A stretch of DNA of 64,000 nucleotides from Rhodoferax sp. (GCF_012927445.1 NZ_JABBPD010000004.1:248001-312000); one strand, 5' to 3'; positions 54,200-63,696 are shown, numbered from the stretch's first letter. The notes: generated by a model not told the origin, from the sequence alone. Numbers and translations are program-made.

Positions 54200-55455
54200 C
54201 CACTCTTCAAATGGTACGCAAAGAACCAGCGGCGCCAGGCCTCGACGTCGAGCGGATTCGCGCCGATTTCCCGATCCTCAGGCTGCAGGTCAACGGCAAG
54301 CCGCTGGTCTACCTCGACAATGCGGCGTCGAGCCAGATGCCGCAGCAGGTCATTGATCGCCTGGTGCGCTATCAGACCACGCAGCACGCCAATATCAACC
54401 GTGCGGTGCATGCCCTGTCCGAGATCTCGACCAACGAGTATGAGCAGGCGCGTCGCAAGCTGCAGCATTTCATCCATGCGCGGGAAGAGCGCGAAGTGAT
54501 CTTCACCAGCGGTACCACCGATGCCATCAATCTGGTGATGCATGGCTACGGTCGCAAGTTCATAGGGTCTGGCGACGAAATTATCCTGACCACGATGGAG
54601 CACCACTCCAACATCGTGCCGTGGCAGATGCTGGCCGAAGAAAAAGGCGCAACGATTCGTGTGGTGCCGATCAACGACGCGGGTGAGCTGCTGCTCGACG
54701 ACTACGAGAAGTTGTTCAACGAGCGCACCAAATTCGTCAGCGTGATGCACGTCTCGAACGCGCTGGGCACGATCAACCCGATCAAGCAGATGATCGCCTT
54801 TGCCCATGCGCGCGGGGTGCCGGTGCTGGTCGATGGTGCGCAGGCCGTGCCGCACATGCCGGTCGATGTACAGGATCTTGACTGCGACTTTTACGCATTT
54901 TCGGGGCACAAGCTGTGCGGCCCGACCGGCATCGGCATTCTCTACGGCAAGGCGGCGTTGCTGGAGCGGATGCAACCCTTCAAGGGCGGCGGCGACATGA
55001 TCCTGTCGGTGACGTTTGAAAAAACCACCTACAACACGATTCCGCATAAATTCGAGGCCGGAACGCCCCCCATTGCGGCCGCCATCGGACTGGGTGCCGC
55101 AGTGGATTATTTGTCGGCCATCGGCATGGACGCCATTGCTGACCACGAACTAGACCTGCTCAATTACGCCAGCGAGGAGATAGTCCGGCTGCCGGGCGTG
55201 CGCATTATCGGCACCGCCAAAAGCAAGGCCGCCGTGCTGTCATTCACCGTTGACGGCGTGCATCCACACGACATCGGGACCCTGCTCAATCAGGACGGCA
55301 TCGCCGTGCGCACCGGACATCATTGCGCGCAGCCGGTGATGCAGCGCTACAAGCTGCCGGCCACCTCGCGCGCCTCGTTTGCGTTTTACAACACCCTGGC
55401 CGAAGTCGACGCCCTGATCGCCGGCATTCGCAGCGTGCAGAAAGTGTTTTCATAA
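54196..55455 (+). CDS. sufS: Cysteine desulfurase SufS
   Basis: The 419-residue PLP enzyme (class II desulfurase) has YLDNAASSQMPQQVIDRLVR, EVIFTSGTTDAINLVMHGYG, EHHSNIVPWQML, the PLP Lys in FSGHKLCGPTGIGILYG, and the catalytic Cys in RTGHHCAQPVM. It provides persulfide sulfur. No sufE is present; the next gene is a SufU-type partner, which should accept the sulfur instead. Confidence 0.97.
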   Translation: MTTLQMVRKEPAAPGLDVERIRADFPILRLQVNGKPLVYLDNAASSQMPQQVIDRLVRYQTTQHANINRAVHALSEISTNEYEQARRKLQHFIHAREEREVIFTSGTTDAINLVMHGYGRKFIGSGDEIILTTMEHHSNIVPWQMLAEEKGATIRVVPINDAGELLLDDYEKLFNERTKFVSVMHVSNALGTINPIKQMIAFAHARGVPVLVDGAQAVPHMPVDVQDLDCDFYAFSGHKLCGPTGIGILYGKAALLERMQPFKGGGDMILSVTFEKTTYNTIPHKFEAGTPPIAAAIGLGAAVDYLSAIGMDAIADHELDLLNYASEEIVRLPGVRIIGTAKSKAAVLSFTVDGVHPHDIGTLLNQDGIAVRTGHHCAQPVMQRYKLPATSRASFAFYNTLAEVDALIAGIRSVQKVFS

Positions 55456-55940
55456 TGGCCGATCCCAGAGCCTTGTATCAAGAGGTCATCCTCGACCACA
55501 ACAGGAAGCCGCGCAATTACGGCACGCTCGCGCACGCCAGTCACCATGCGGCGGGCCACAACCCGCTGTGCGGCGACCACATCGAGGTGGCACTCAATCT
55601 CGGTGGCGAATGCATCGACAGCATCGCGTTTCAAGGTGCATCGTGCGCGATCTGCAAGGCGTCGGCGTCAATGATGACCGTGGCCGTCAAGGGCAAGACC
55701 CGGGCCGAGGCAGAAACACTGATTCACGAATTTACCGCCATGTCGACCGGCAAGCTCGATCTGGGCAGTGACCATCACATCGGGCGCCTGGTGGTGTTTG
55801 CCGGGATAGCCGACTTGCCGGTGCGGGTCAAATGCGCGATTTTGCCGTGGCACACGCTGCACGCCGCATTAAACGCCGTTGAGAGCACATCGACCGAGGC
55901 GGAACATGATCCGATGCACGTGAGGATCGGTGATGCATGA
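55455..55940 (+). CDS. sufU: SufU-type sulfur transfer protein
   Basis: The ATG at 55455 shares a base with the sufS stop. The 161-residue IscU-fold protein has NPLCGDHIEVALNLGGE, GASCAICKASASMM, and VKCAILPWHTL, giving the three Cys and the Asp of the SufU zinc site. The insertion region between the second and third Cys is typical of SufU and not IscU. It is the sulfur acceptor for SufS in SUF systems lacking SufE. A gap of 101 bp follows. Confidence 0.92.
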   Translation: MADPRALYQEVILDHNRKPRNYGTLAHASHHAAGHNPLCGDHIEVALNLGGECIDSIAFQGASCAICKASASMMTVAVKGKTRAEAETLIHEFTAMSTGKLDLGSDHHIGRLVVFAGIADLPVRVKCAILPWHTLHAALNAVESTSTEAEHDPMHVRIGDA

Positions 55941-56041
55941 AGATGGAAATAATTTTTCCCGTGGCGTACACAGCGCTTCACGCCGGACGCCTGGCTAATT
56001 CACCAGTAATGACGGCAACTAAACAACTTTGGAGAATGAAC

Positions 56042-56362
56042 ATGACGGATGCGCAGACAAGAATCAACCAGCAAGTGACGACCAACCCGGTCGTGCTTTA
56101 CATGAAGGGTACGCCGCAGTTCCCGCAGTGCGGCTTCTCCGGCGCGGCGATCAAGATGCTCAGGGCATGCGGCGGACCAAGTCTCTTCACGGTAGACGTG
56201 CTGGCCGACCCGGAAATTCGGGATGGCATCAAGTCCTATGCTAACTGGCCGACCATTCCGCAGCTTTATATCAAGGGGGAATTTGTGGGTGGTTCGGACA
56301 TCATGCGCGAGATGTTCGAGCAAGGCGAACTACAAAAATTGTTACAGGCAGCAGAAGGATAA
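56042..56362 (+). CDS. grxD: Monothiol glutaredoxin GrxD-like
   Basis: I start at the ATG at 56042, with GGAG 7 nt upstream. The 106-residue protein has VVLYMKGTPQFPQCGFSGAA with the CGFS active site, NWPTIPQLYIKGEFVGGSDI and MREMFEQGEL. CGFS glutaredoxins bind a [2Fe-2S] cluster with glutathione and often work with BolA, which is encoded 1.4 kb downstream in the same run. Confidence 0.95.
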   Translation: MTDAQTRINQQVTTNPVVLYMKGTPQFPQCGFSGAAIKMLRACGGPSLFTVDVLADPEIRDGIKSYANWPTIPQLYIKGEFVGGSDIMREMFEQGELQKLLQAAEG

Positions 56363-56378
56363 GTTTGAGGGAATCAAC

Positions 56379-56939
56379 ATGCCAAAAATTGCTGAAATCG
56401 AAGATACCCCCAACCCGAATGCGGTGAAGTTCACGCTTCATGAGCCGTTGAGCTGGGGCATTTCGCATTCCTATGAGAACGCAGAGCAAGCCAGGGACGA
56501 TGTACTCGCCTCCACGCTGTTCGCTATTGAGCACGTGAGCAATGTGTTTTACGTTGATCGCTGGCTCACCGTGACGCAGGATGGCGGCGCCGACTGGCCG
56601 GAGCTGGTGCGCCTGATTGCCGTGCCATTGCGCGCCGCGCCGGCGGCGGCCACGCAGTCCGCCGCTTCAGTTTTCGCAGCGCGCACGGCCATTGCCGACC
56701 TTAATGTCGAAGATCAGGAGCGGCTTGAGCATATCAACGTGCTGCTGGATGCCCAGATACGCCCCTATCTGAAAAGCGATGGCGGCGATCTGCATGTGGT
56801 TGGCCTGGCCGGCAACCAACTCAGCGTGCACTACCAGGGCGCATGCGGCACCTGTCCAAGCTCGATATCCGGCACGCTCAAAGGCATCGAGAACTTGGTT
56901 CGAACCATAGAGCCGGACATCGAAGTCGTGGCTGTTTAG
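56379..56939 (+). CDS. Nfu-type Fe-S carrier with N-terminal Nfu_N domain
   Basis: The ATG at 56379 is preceded by GAGGGA. The 186-residue protein has an Nfu_N domain (EIEDTPNPNAVKFTLHEPLS, VSNVFYVDRWLTVTQDGG) and a C-terminal NifU domain (IRPYLKSDGGDLHVVGLAGN, then YQGACGTCPSSISGTLKGIE) with the CxxC that holds a [4Fe-4S] cluster at the dimer interface. It delivers clusters to targets. A second, divergent Nfu protein lies 3 kb downstream. Confidence 0.92.
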   Translation: MPKIAEIEDTPNPNAVKFTLHEPLSWGISHSYENAEQARDDVLASTLFAIEHVSNVFYVDRWLTVTQDGGADWPELVRLIAVPLRAAPAAATQSAASVFAARTAIADLNVEDQERLEHINVLLDAQIRPYLKSDGGDLHVVGLAGNQLSVHYQGACGTCPSSISGTLKGIENLVRTIEPDIEVVAV

Positions 56940-57033
56940 ATTAGCAATCGCTGTTCTATTCGACGGCTACTTTCCCACCGTTAGTTGGGCTAGTGCCGGA
57001 CTGGCAAAAAACTTGATAAGACTAAAGAATCAC

Positions 57034-57675
57034 ATGAGTCAAAATTTCACGGCGCGAGCCATCGAGAAATCTGTTTTACAGGCGCCGACCCCGACAGAAA
57101 AAGCACAGATGCCAGAACAGGGGTTTACCGAGCAGGACTGGCGCCGACTCCTGATCAGCTTGGGGGAGAATCCCGATAGAGCGGGCCTGGTAGAAACACC
57201 GTCCCGCGTTGCAAAAGCCTGGAAGCACTGGACTTCCGGCTATGCCAAAGACCCGGCTGAATGTCTAAAAGTATTTGAAGACGGGGCGCAGGAGTACAAC
57301 GAACTCATCGTGCTACGCGGCATCCCTGTATACAGCCATTGCGAGCACCATCTAGCGCCTTTCTTTGGCAGCGCGACGATCGGCTATGTTCCCAACGGGA
57401 AAATAGTAGGCTTGTCAAAGCTGACGCACCTGGTCGATTGCTTTGCCCATCGATTGCAAGTGCAAGAGCGACTCACCATCCAGATTGCCAATGCCTTGAT
57501 GACGCATCTGGAACCGCAAGCCGTTGGCGTAGTCATTCGCTGTCGCCACCTGTGCATAGAAAGTCGCGGCATTCGCACCCAGGGAGAGGAAACCGTCACC
57601 TCATCCATGCTCGGCACACTGCAATCCAACCACGCACTGCGCGCGGAATTTTTCGCTGTGGAGCGTGCGGCGTAA
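57034..57675 (+). CDS. folE: GTP cyclohydrolase I
   Basis: I start at the ATG at 57034. The 213-residue enzyme has LISLGENPDRAGLVETPSRV, VYSHCEHHLAPFFGSATIGY with the CEHH zinc/catalytic motif, GLSKLTHLVDCFAHRLQVQE, and RCRHLCIESRG with the second zinc Cys. It makes dihydroneopterin triphosphate for folate. Its place in a SUF operon is unusual; many folE genes stand alone, and a second copy elsewhere in the genome would not surprise. Confidence 0.95.
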   Translation: MSQNFTARAIEKSVLQAPTPTEKAQMPEQGFTEQDWRRLLISLGENPDRAGLVETPSRVAKAWKHWTSGYAKDPAECLKVFEDGAQEYNELIVLRGIPVYSHCEHHLAPFFGSATIGYVPNGKIVGLSKLTHLVDCFAHRLQVQERLTIQIANALMTHLEPQAVGVVIRCRHLCIESRGIRTQGEETVTSSMLGTLQSNHALRAEFFAVERAA

Positions 57676-57736
57676 TTTCATTTGTGTAAAAGGCGGCATC
57701 GAATCCCAGTGCCGCGCTACTAATAAGGAGAGTCAC

Positions 57737-57994
57737 ATGTCTTCCCATCCAACTGAGTTCCAAGGTTCCGTCATCGATGCACTGCGCGAGGCCATCGAGC
57801 GCCAAGTTCCTGATTCACGGGCCGAAGTGAACGGTGGCGGCGGCCACTACACCATCGAGGTCACGTCGCCCGCATTCGCCGGCAAGAACATGCTGCAGAG
57901 CCAGCGCTTGGTGTACAGCGCCATCACCGATCTAATGAAAGGGGACATGGCGCCGGTGCATGCCGTCGACAGTCTGAAGACCCGGACACCCTGA
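57737..57994 (+). CDS. BolA-family protein
   Basis: The ATG at 57737 follows AAGGAG at 7 nt. The 85-residue protein has the BolA fold (VIDALREAIERQVPDSRAEV, GGGGHYTIEVTSPAFAGKNM, LQSQRLVYSAITDLMKGDMA, PVHAVDSLKTRTP) with the invariant His near the C-terminus. It is of the YrbA/IbaG-like short type. BolA proteins form cluster-bridged complexes with monothiol glutaredoxins such as the GrxD encoded just upstream. Confidence 0.92.
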   Translation: MSSHPTEFQGSVIDALREAIERQVPDSRAEVNGGGGHYTIEVTSPAFAGKNMLQSQRLVYSAITDLMKGDMAPVHAVDSLKTRTP

Positions 57995-58005
57995 GCAACG
58001 ATAGC

Positions 58006-58149
58006 TTGGAGAATGTCAGGAATGACTTTAACCGGAGCTGCGACGCGCCGGTGACGATCGCGAAACTGCTCCTCGAGTGCTACTTCGAGAATCGTCCAAT
58101 TCGCGATGAGTTTTTCTGGGGGCCGAGCTCGCAGCAATTTACCCCGTGA
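58006..58149 (+). other. Remnant or small ORF with NRSCDAPVT motif
   Basis: A TTG-started frame of 47 codons holds [20 protein letters not shown] and stops at 58147-58149. Its motif and its DNA (58031-58061, 28 of 31 bases) match the 44-codon ORF at 61814, between selO and sagB. The upstream part does not match. No clear ribosome site. It is probably the remnant of a second copy of that gene's tail. Confidence 0.45.
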
Positions 58150-58173
58150 ATTGAAGATACAAGGAACTTAGCC

Positions 58174-59424
58174 ATGCAGACCACTGACCACAATCACCAG
58201 CAGCACGCGCCTGGCACGATATCCCAGCCGGCCGTCGGCCCCGAGAAACTTCCGGGCATCCGTCACATCATCGCCGTCGGCAGCGGCAAAGGCGGCGTCG
58301 GAAAATCCACGGTGAGCGTCAACCTCGCGCTCGCGCTGCAGCAGCTCGGGGCGAGTGTCGGGATAGTAGACGCCGACATTCTTGGCCCCAGCATCCCCGG
58401 CATGCTTGGCATTCCGACCGGTGAGCCGCCAGCGATGACTCCGGAGAACAGGATGATCCCGGCAGAGCGGCACGGCCTGAAGGTGGTGTCGATGGGCATG
58501 CTCACCGGCGATGACAAACCGGCCGTCTTGCGCGGGCCGATGGTGGGCAAATACCTGAAGATGTTCGTCGGCGGCGTGCAATGGGGACCGCTGGACTACC
58601 TGATTCTCGATCTGCCGCCCGGCACCGGCGATACCCAGTTGACGCTGGCGCAGAGCATGCCGCTGTCGGGCGTGGTGATCGTGACGACACCCCAGGCCGT
58701 AAGCCTCAAGATCGCCCGACGCGGCTTGCGCATGTTCGAGAAAGTGCAGGTCCCGATTCTTGGGATCGTCGAGAACATGCGCACCTTCACCTGCCCCCAC
58801 TGCGGCGAGAGCACGGATATCTTCCGTCACGGCGGCGGCGAGCAGATGAGCCAGGAGCTCGGCGTCCCGTTCCTGGGCGCCTTACCCCTCGATGCCGATG
58901 TCGTCACCTGCGGTGATGAGGGCAGGCCCATCATGGTGGACCTGCCGAAGTCGGTCAGCGCACGGGTGTACGCCACCATCGCCGCAGCGCTGGTGGAGCA
59001 GCTCCACGCGGCGGTCGCGACGCTGAAGCCCTTTGTCTGGAAGTGGGACAGCAACGAGGGGGCGCCGGCCTGGCTGGAAGGCGCAGTGCGGTCTGCCGGA
59101 GCGCGCAACACGCCCATCGGTCTCCTGCGCCGCGATCCGCGTACCTTGTCTATTCTGTGGGAGGATGGCCATCGCGACGACTTCGATGTGCGCGACCTGC
59201 GCCTGTCGTGCCATTGCGCCCTCTGCGTCGAGGAGATGAGCGGACGCAAGCTGCTCGATCCCAAGACGGTGCGCTCTGATGTGAGCCCGCGCCAGATCGT
59301 GAGCGTGGGCAACTACGCGATCGGGTTCGATTGGAACGATGGCCATAACAGCGGTATCCATTCGTTTAACGACCTGCGCGCTTTGGGCGAGCGCACTGCG
59401 GCGAAGAGCGTCGAAAATGTCTGA
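58174..59424 (+). CDS. Mrp/ApbC-type Fe-S carrier ATPase fused to DUF971
   Basis: The 416-residue protein has an Mrp domain: deviant Walker A AVGSGKGGVGKSTVSVNLAL, VDADILGPSIPGMLGI, LDYLILDLPPGTGDTQLTLA, and ENMRTFTCPHCGESTDIFRH with the CxxC cluster site. From about residue 305 follows a DUF971 domain (LLRRDPRTLSILWEDGHRDD, LRLSCHCALCVEEMSG, GNYAIGFDWNDGHNSGIHSF). Mrp proteins carry [4Fe-4S] clusters; DUF971 has no firm role but occurs in Fe-S contexts. The fused form is known in some plastid HCF101 proteins too. Confidence 0.93.
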   Translation: MQTTDHNHQQHAPGTISQPAVGPEKLPGIRHIIAVGSGKGGVGKSTVSVNLALALQQLGASVGIVDADILGPSIPGMLGIPTGEPPAMTPENRMIPAERHGLKVVSMGMLTGDDKPAVLRGPMVGKYLKMFVGGVQWGPLDYLILDLPPGTGDTQLTLAQSMPLSGVVIVTTPQAVSLKIARRGLRMFEKVQVPILGIVENMRTFTCPHCGESTDIFRHGGGEQMSQELGVPFLGALPLDADVVTCGDEGRPIMVDLPKSVSARVYATIAAALVEQLHAAVATLKPFVWKWDSNEGAPAWLEGAVRSAGARNTPIGLLRRDPRTLSILWEDGHRDDFDVRDLRLSCHCALCVEEMSGRKLLDPKTVRSDVSPRQIVSVGNYAIGFDWNDGHNSGIHSFNDLRALGERTAAKSVENV

Positions 59425-60073
59425 CGCCATGACTGTGGATAGGACGTCTGCGAATCCGACGCTGGTGGAGCAGCCGATCAGCATCCGCGCGGAGACTTCG
59501 CTCGCCGACCCCGACACCTGCAAGTTCACCGTGAGCCGCAGCTTACATCCCGGCGGCCCCTTCTTCTTCGGCAACAAGGAACGGGCTGCCGGGTCGCCGC
59601 TAGTCGAGCGACTGTTCGCGCTCGCCGGTGTGGCCAATGTGCTTATCGTGGAAAACGTGGTGACCATCGGCAAGGAGTCAGGCGCCTCGTGGTCGGGACT
59701 GAAAGCGGCCATCGGGACGGCCATCCGGGCGCAGCTGCTCACCGGCGTGCCGGCGATCCTGGAGATGGCTGCGTACTCCAGCACACAAGGACGATCCGAC
59801 GCCGAGCTTGACGTGGTCGTTCAGCAACTGCTGGACGGGCAAGTCAATCGCTCCATCGCGAACCACGGCGGGAAGATTTCGCTCGTGGAGGTCCGTGAAG
59901 GCAAGCTTTTCATCAGCATGAGCGGCGGCTGCCAGGGCTGCGGGTCCTCCCAGGTGACCCTGAGACAGGGCTTGGAAGTGATGGTGAAAAGGGTCGCCCC
60001 GGAAATCGTGGAAATCGTGGATGCGACGGATCACGCAGCGGGGAAGCAGCCGTTCTACCCGCGCCATGAGTAG
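59417..60073 (+). CDS. Second Nfu-type Fe-S carrier (divergent)
   Basis: The ATG at 59417 overlaps the mrp stop by 8 nt. The 218-residue protein has a longer Nfu_N-like part ([40 protein letters not shown]) and a C-terminal NifU domain ([20 protein letters not shown], then [20 protein letters not shown]) with the CxxC. It is clearly distinct from the Nfu protein encoded at 56379 and belongs to the type with GCQGCG. Translational coupling to mrp and selO suggests a joint role. Confidence 0.88.
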   Translation: MSDAMTVDRTSANPTLVEQPISIRAETSLADPDTCKFTVSRSLHPGGPFFFGNKERAAGSPLVERLFALAGVANVLIVENVVTIGKESGASWSGLKAAIGTAIRAQLLTGVPAILEMAAYSSTQGRSDAELDVVVQQLLDGQVNRSIANHGGKISLVEVREGKLFISMSGGCQGCGSSQVTLRQGLEVMVKRVAPEIVEIVDATDHAAGKQPFYPRHE

Positions 60074-61817
60074 ACCTATGACAAATCGACTGTCCCAGGA
60101 AACCTCCCCAACCATCGCGACGCTCGACGATCTTGCAAAGTTGGCAAACTACTCGCTTATGGACACGCTCAACTGCGATCCTGACGCGAAAGCAGACGGA
60201 GCCGACCACGCGCCGCGACAAGTTTTTACGGGCCACTATGTCCCCATCAATCCCACGCCAATCAAAGACCCCGAGTACGTCGCTCACAGCAAAAACTTTT
60301 TTCGCGAACTTGGCTTCGCCGACAGCATGGCACAGTCGGCCGACTTCGTCCGCATGTTCTCCGGCGACATCTCGCACGTTCCGAAGCCGATGCGCAAGGT
60401 GGGTTGGGCGTGTGGGTACGCATTGTCCATCTTCGGCACCGAATACACCCAACAGTGCCCGTTCCAAACCGGCAACGGATACGGCGACGGTCGCGCAGTT
60501 TCCGTGCTTGAGGCCGTCATCAACAGTCGACGCTGGGAAATGCAGCTAAAAGGTGGCGGCCGGACGCCATACTGCCGCGGCGCGGACGGTCGCGCCGTCC
60601 TGCGCTCAAGTGTCCGGGAGTTCTTAGCGCAGGAGCACATGCATGCGCTCGGTGTGCCAACGTCACGGTCTCTGAGTTTGTACGTTTCAAAAACGGAGAA
60701 GGTCAAGCGGCCGTGGTATTCGGAGGGCTCGCGCTCGCAGGATCCCGACATGCTTATATCGGAGGCAGTCGCCATTTCGACGCGCGTCGCACCGTCGTTC
60801 ATTCGGGTCGGTCAACTCGAGCTCTTCGGTCGCCGTGCGCGCAAGAAGGAACACCCGAAAGCGATGGATGAGCTCGAGCAGATTGTGTTGCACTTGATCG
60901 ATCGTGAGTACGGTGACGTCATCGACAAGAAACTAAGCACTGCCGAAAAAGTGGTGTTGCTCGCGCGCGAGTTCCGCAGCCGCCTGACGTCGCTTGTGGC
61001 GAACTGGATCCGCGTCGGCTACTGCCAGGGCAACTTCAACAGCGACAACTGCGCGGCCGGTGGCTTCACACTCGACTACGGTCCATTCGGATTCTGCGAT
61101 GTGTTCAACCCGCACTACCAGCCATGGACGGGTGGCGGACATCACTTCGCGTTCCTGAACCAAGCCGTGGCAGCGGAACGCAACTTCCACATGTTTTGTA
61201 CGGCGTTGCGGCCCTTGCTGACATCACTGACGTCGCATCAGGACTATCTGCGACAGCTCGACGAGATTCGAAGTGGCTTTGCGACAGTGATGCAAGCGCA
61301 AATGGAGAAGATGTGGGCTGCCAAACTTGGACTCGGCACTTTTCACGCGGCGTTGTTCAGTGAGCTCGAAACGCTCATGGTGCAAACTCCTGTCGATTAC
61401 ACCCTCTTCTTCCGCGAGCTCTCAATGGTACCCGACGACATTGGCCCACTCAAAAAAAGCTTCTACGATGACTCCGAAGGGATGGACAAGAGCTGGTCAG
61501 AGTGGCTCGCAAAATGGAAATCTCTCATAGTCAGCGCCAGCACGACCGACGCGAATGCTGCGCAGCCCCCTTCCCGTGAGGAGCTCTCTAGGCAGATGAA
61601 ACTCGTCAACCCAAAATACAGTTTGCGAGAGTGGTTCGTTGTGCCTGCGTACAGCCAAGCGACTGCGGGGAACTACTCTCTAGTTCGAGAGCTGCAGGAA
61701 GTCATGACGCAGCCCTACGCCGAGCAGTCGAAGGAGGTGGAGGAGAAATACTATAGGCCCAAGTCGTCTGAGTTCTTTGAGGTCGCTGGATTGTCGTATA
61801 TGAGCTGCTCGTCATGA
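60066..61817 (+). CDS. selO: SelO (YdiU) family protein adenylyltransferase
   Basis: The start is 60066 ([10 protein letters not shown]) or 60078; both lie at the end of the nfu gene. The ~583-residue protein has the SelO pseudokinase elements: [20 protein letters not shown] (nucleotide Lys), [38 protein letters not shown] (metal-binding Asn and Asp; the usual HGVMN is replaced by QGNFN), and the C-terminal SCSS, where Cys replaces the selenocysteine of animal SelO. SelO AMPylates proteins in redox defence. It is longer and more eukaryote-like in its inserts than E. coli YdiU. Stop overlaps the next ATG. Confidence 0.9.
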   Translation: MSRPMTNRLSQETSPTIATLDDLAKLANYSLMDTLNCDPDAKADGADHAPRQVFTGHYVPINPTPIKDPEYVAHSKNFFRELGFADSMAQSADFVRMFSGDISHVPKPMRKVGWACGYALSIFGTEYTQQCPFQTGNGYGDGRAVSVLEAVINSRRWEMQLKGGGRTPYCRGADGRAVLRSSVREFLAQEHMHALGVPTSRSLSLYVSKTEKVKRPWYSEGSRSQDPDMLISEAVAISTRVAPSFIRVGQLELFGRRARKKEHPKAMDELEQIVLHLIDREYGDVIDKKLSTAEKVVLLAREFRSRLTSLVANWIRVGYCQGNFNSDNCAAGGFTLDYGPFGFCDVFNPHYQPWTGGGHHFAFLNQAVAAERNFHMFCTALRPLLTSLTSHQDYLRQLDEIRSGFATVMQAQMEKMWAAKLGLGTFHAALFSELETLMVQTPVDYTLFFRELSMVPDDIGPLKKSFYDDSEGMDKSWSEWLAKWKSLIVSASTTDANAAQPPSREELSRQMKLVNPKYSLREWFVVPAYSQATAGNYSLVRELQEVMTQPYAEQSKEVEEKYYRPKSSEFFEVAGLSYMSCSS

Positions 61818-61948
61818 TTTTTCGAAAACTGATCGACCAGGGACGACACACCGTAGGCGGCCTACCCGGTGCCTACGTGTGCCGAAACCGAAGCTGTGAC
61901 GCGCCGGTGACGAGCGCACAGGCACTCTTTGAGTACTTCACCGTATGA
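61814..61948 (+). CDS. 44-codon ORF with C-x4-C motif, coupled to selO and sagB
   Basis: The ATG at 61814 overlaps the selO stop (ATGA), and its stop at 61946-61948 overlaps the sagB ATG at 61945 (ATGA). The peptide starts [12 protein letters not shown], holds [18 protein letters not shown] and ends LFEYFTV. The AYVC-x4-C-x-APVT pattern resembles the extreme C-terminus of YyaL/DUF255 thioredoxin-domain proteins, as I remember them. It could be a truncated relic, or a real mini-protein or peptide substrate of the neighbouring enzymes. No ribosome site is needed if translation is coupled. A related tail lies at 58006-58149. Confidence 0.5.
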   Translation: MIFRKLIDQGRHTVGGLPGAYVCRNRSCDAPVTSAQALFEYFTV

Positions 61949-63696
61949 CGAAAATTGCCATCACACCCCATCGTCTTTCACCCCTATCGGGGGAGCCAGG
62001 TGCGCTCGAACGAGCGGGCCTTCTCGGGGGAGATGCGTCTCCCGAAGAAGTGGTCGTCGCCTACCACGAGCGGACCAAGCACCACTTCCACCGCTACGCC
62101 GCCGCGCAGGGCTATATGGACTGGGCAACGCAGCCCGATCCGTTTCGGCGCTACGCGGGCGCGGACCTGGTTCGTCTCCCGCTGCCCAAAGCGGGCCGCC
62201 CACTGCCCTATTGGCAGCTCTATGCGAGCGCGACTTTGCCGCCGGCGGCGCTATCGTTCGAGTCGGTCTCGCTGTTTTTCCGCTACGCACTCTCGTTGAC
62301 GGCATGGAAGCAAGTCGGCGAGACCCGCTGGCCGTTGCGCGCCAATCCGTCGAGCGGGAATCTGCATCCAACCGAGGGCTATGCCCTGCTGCCTGCGCTC
62401 GAGGGCTTGGGTGACACACCAGCGGTGTACCACTACGCGCCGAGGGAGCACGCTCTCGAACGGCGAGCGACGCTCGACGCGAAGCGGTGGACCGAGCTGG
62501 TTGCGTCTTTCCCTGAGGGCTCCTTTCTTGTAGGGCTATCGTCGGTTCATTGGCGCGAAGCCTGGAAGTACGGTGAGCGCGCGTTCCGCTACTGCCAGCA
62601 CGACGTCGGACACGCGCTGGCCAGCCTGCGTATCGCAGCAGCAGCGCTCGGCTGGAGATTGGTGCTCCAGGGCGGCGTGAGCGATGGCACCATTGCCAGC
62701 CTCCTTGGGCTTGACCGCGATGAGGATTTCACGGAGGCAGAGCGCGAGGAAGCTGAGCTCCTCGTGTTGATTACACCGGATTTTTCGATGCCGCTTGCGA
62801 CCGACTTGAAGCCGCTAACGGCGCAAAGCAGTGGCCTACTTTGGCAGGGCCGTGCCAACACGCTAAGCCCAGTACACAGCGTCGAGTGGCCCGTGATCGA
62901 TGAGGTTGCGCAGGCGACACGACGCTGTGAAAGCGCGCCGATCACGGAGGATTTTTCCGGCTTCCCTTCGGAGGAGGAACTCTTCGGGACACCCGTTCGC
63001 CAGGGTCTGCTCACTGTGGAGCAGGCTATTCTTGGCCGCCGCAGCGCGGTAGCGATGGATGGCTCGACGGCGATCTCGCAGGAAGCCTTTTTCCGCATGC
63101 TCGCTCGATTGATTCCGACACGCGACGGGCGAGCGATGCCTTGGGATGCGATTCCCTGGCGGCCGCGCATCCACCTCGGGCTCTTCGTCCACCGCGTCGA
63201 CGGCTTGGCCCCTGGTCTCTATGCGCTCGCCCGGGATCCGGGCAAGGTCGAGATTCTCAAGGCCGTGATGGGTTCAGAATTTTGTTGGCAGCGCGTGCCC
63301 GACTGCCCACCCGGGCTCCCCTTGTATCTCCTCAAGGAAGGGGACTGTCGAGCGCTGGCGAGCACCGTCTCCTGCGGCCAGGCCATCGCCGGCGATGGCG
63401 CCTTCAGCCTGGCCATGATCGCCGACTACAGGGACAGCCTGGCCACCTACGGCGCCGCCTTCTACCGGAACCTGTTCTGGGAGGCCGGCATGGTGGGCCA
63501 GCTGCTTTACCTGGAAGCCGAAGAGGCGGGCATCCGCGCCACCGGGATCGGCTGCTACTTTGACGACCCGGTCCATGCGGCCTTCGGCATCGCCTCGCGC
63601 GAGTGGCAGAGTTTCTACCACTTCACGGTGGGCGCCCCGGTTGAAGACGGACGGCTCAGCACCTTGCCTGCCTACAACGTCGAGGAAGAACGGTGA
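61945..63696 (+). CDS. SagB-type FMN-dependent dehydrogenase with two nitroreductase-like domains
   Basis: The 583-residue protein has an N-terminal nitroreductase-like half (about residues 90-290: SLFFRYALSLTAWKQ, WPLRANPSSGNLHPTEGYAL, then YCQHDVGHALASLRIAAAAL) and a second half (about 370-560: AILGRRSAVAMDGSTAISQE, RIHLGLFVHRVDGLAPGLYA, NLFWEAGMVGQLLYLEAEEA, ATGIGCYFDDPVHAAFG). The R-x-NPSSGNLHP element is typical of SagB/ThcOx oxidases, which act on azoline-containing peptides. No YcaO or E1-like gene is here, so the substrate is unknown. Confidence 0.88.
   Translation: MTKIAITPHRLSPLSGEPGALERAGLLGGDASPEEVVVAYHERTKHHFHRYAAAQGYMDWATQPDPFRRYAGADLVRLPLPKAGRPLPYWQLYASATLPPAALSFESVSLFFRYALSLTAWKQVGETRWPLRANPSSGNLHPTEGYALLPALEGLGDTPAVYHYAPREHALERRATLDAKRWTELVASFPEGSFLVGLSSVHWREAWKYGERAFRYCQHDVGHALASLRIAAAALGWRLVLQGGVSDGTIASLLGLDRDEDFTEAEREEAELLVLITPDFSMPLATDLKPLTAQSSGLLWQGRANTLSPVHSVEWPVIDEVAQATRRCESAPITEDFSGFPSEEELFGTPVRQGLLTVEQAILGRRSAVAMDGSTAISQEAFFRMLARLIPTRDGRAMPWDAIPWRPRIHLGLFVHRVDGLAPGLYALARDPGKVEILKAVMGSEFCWQRVPDCPPGLPLYLLKEGDCRALASTVSCGQAIAGDGAFSLAMIADYRDSLATYGAAFYRNLFWEAGMVGQLLYLEAEEAGIRATGIGCYFDDPVHAAFGIASREWQSFYHFTVGAPVEDGRLSTLPAYNVEEER

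Noticed and set aside
61814..63696. Complete thiazole/oxazole peptide (TOMM) gene cluster around sagB
   Set aside because: No YcaO (SagD) or E1-like (SagC) gene is present, and the 44-codon ORF lacks a Cys/Ser/Thr-rich core typical of such precursors.
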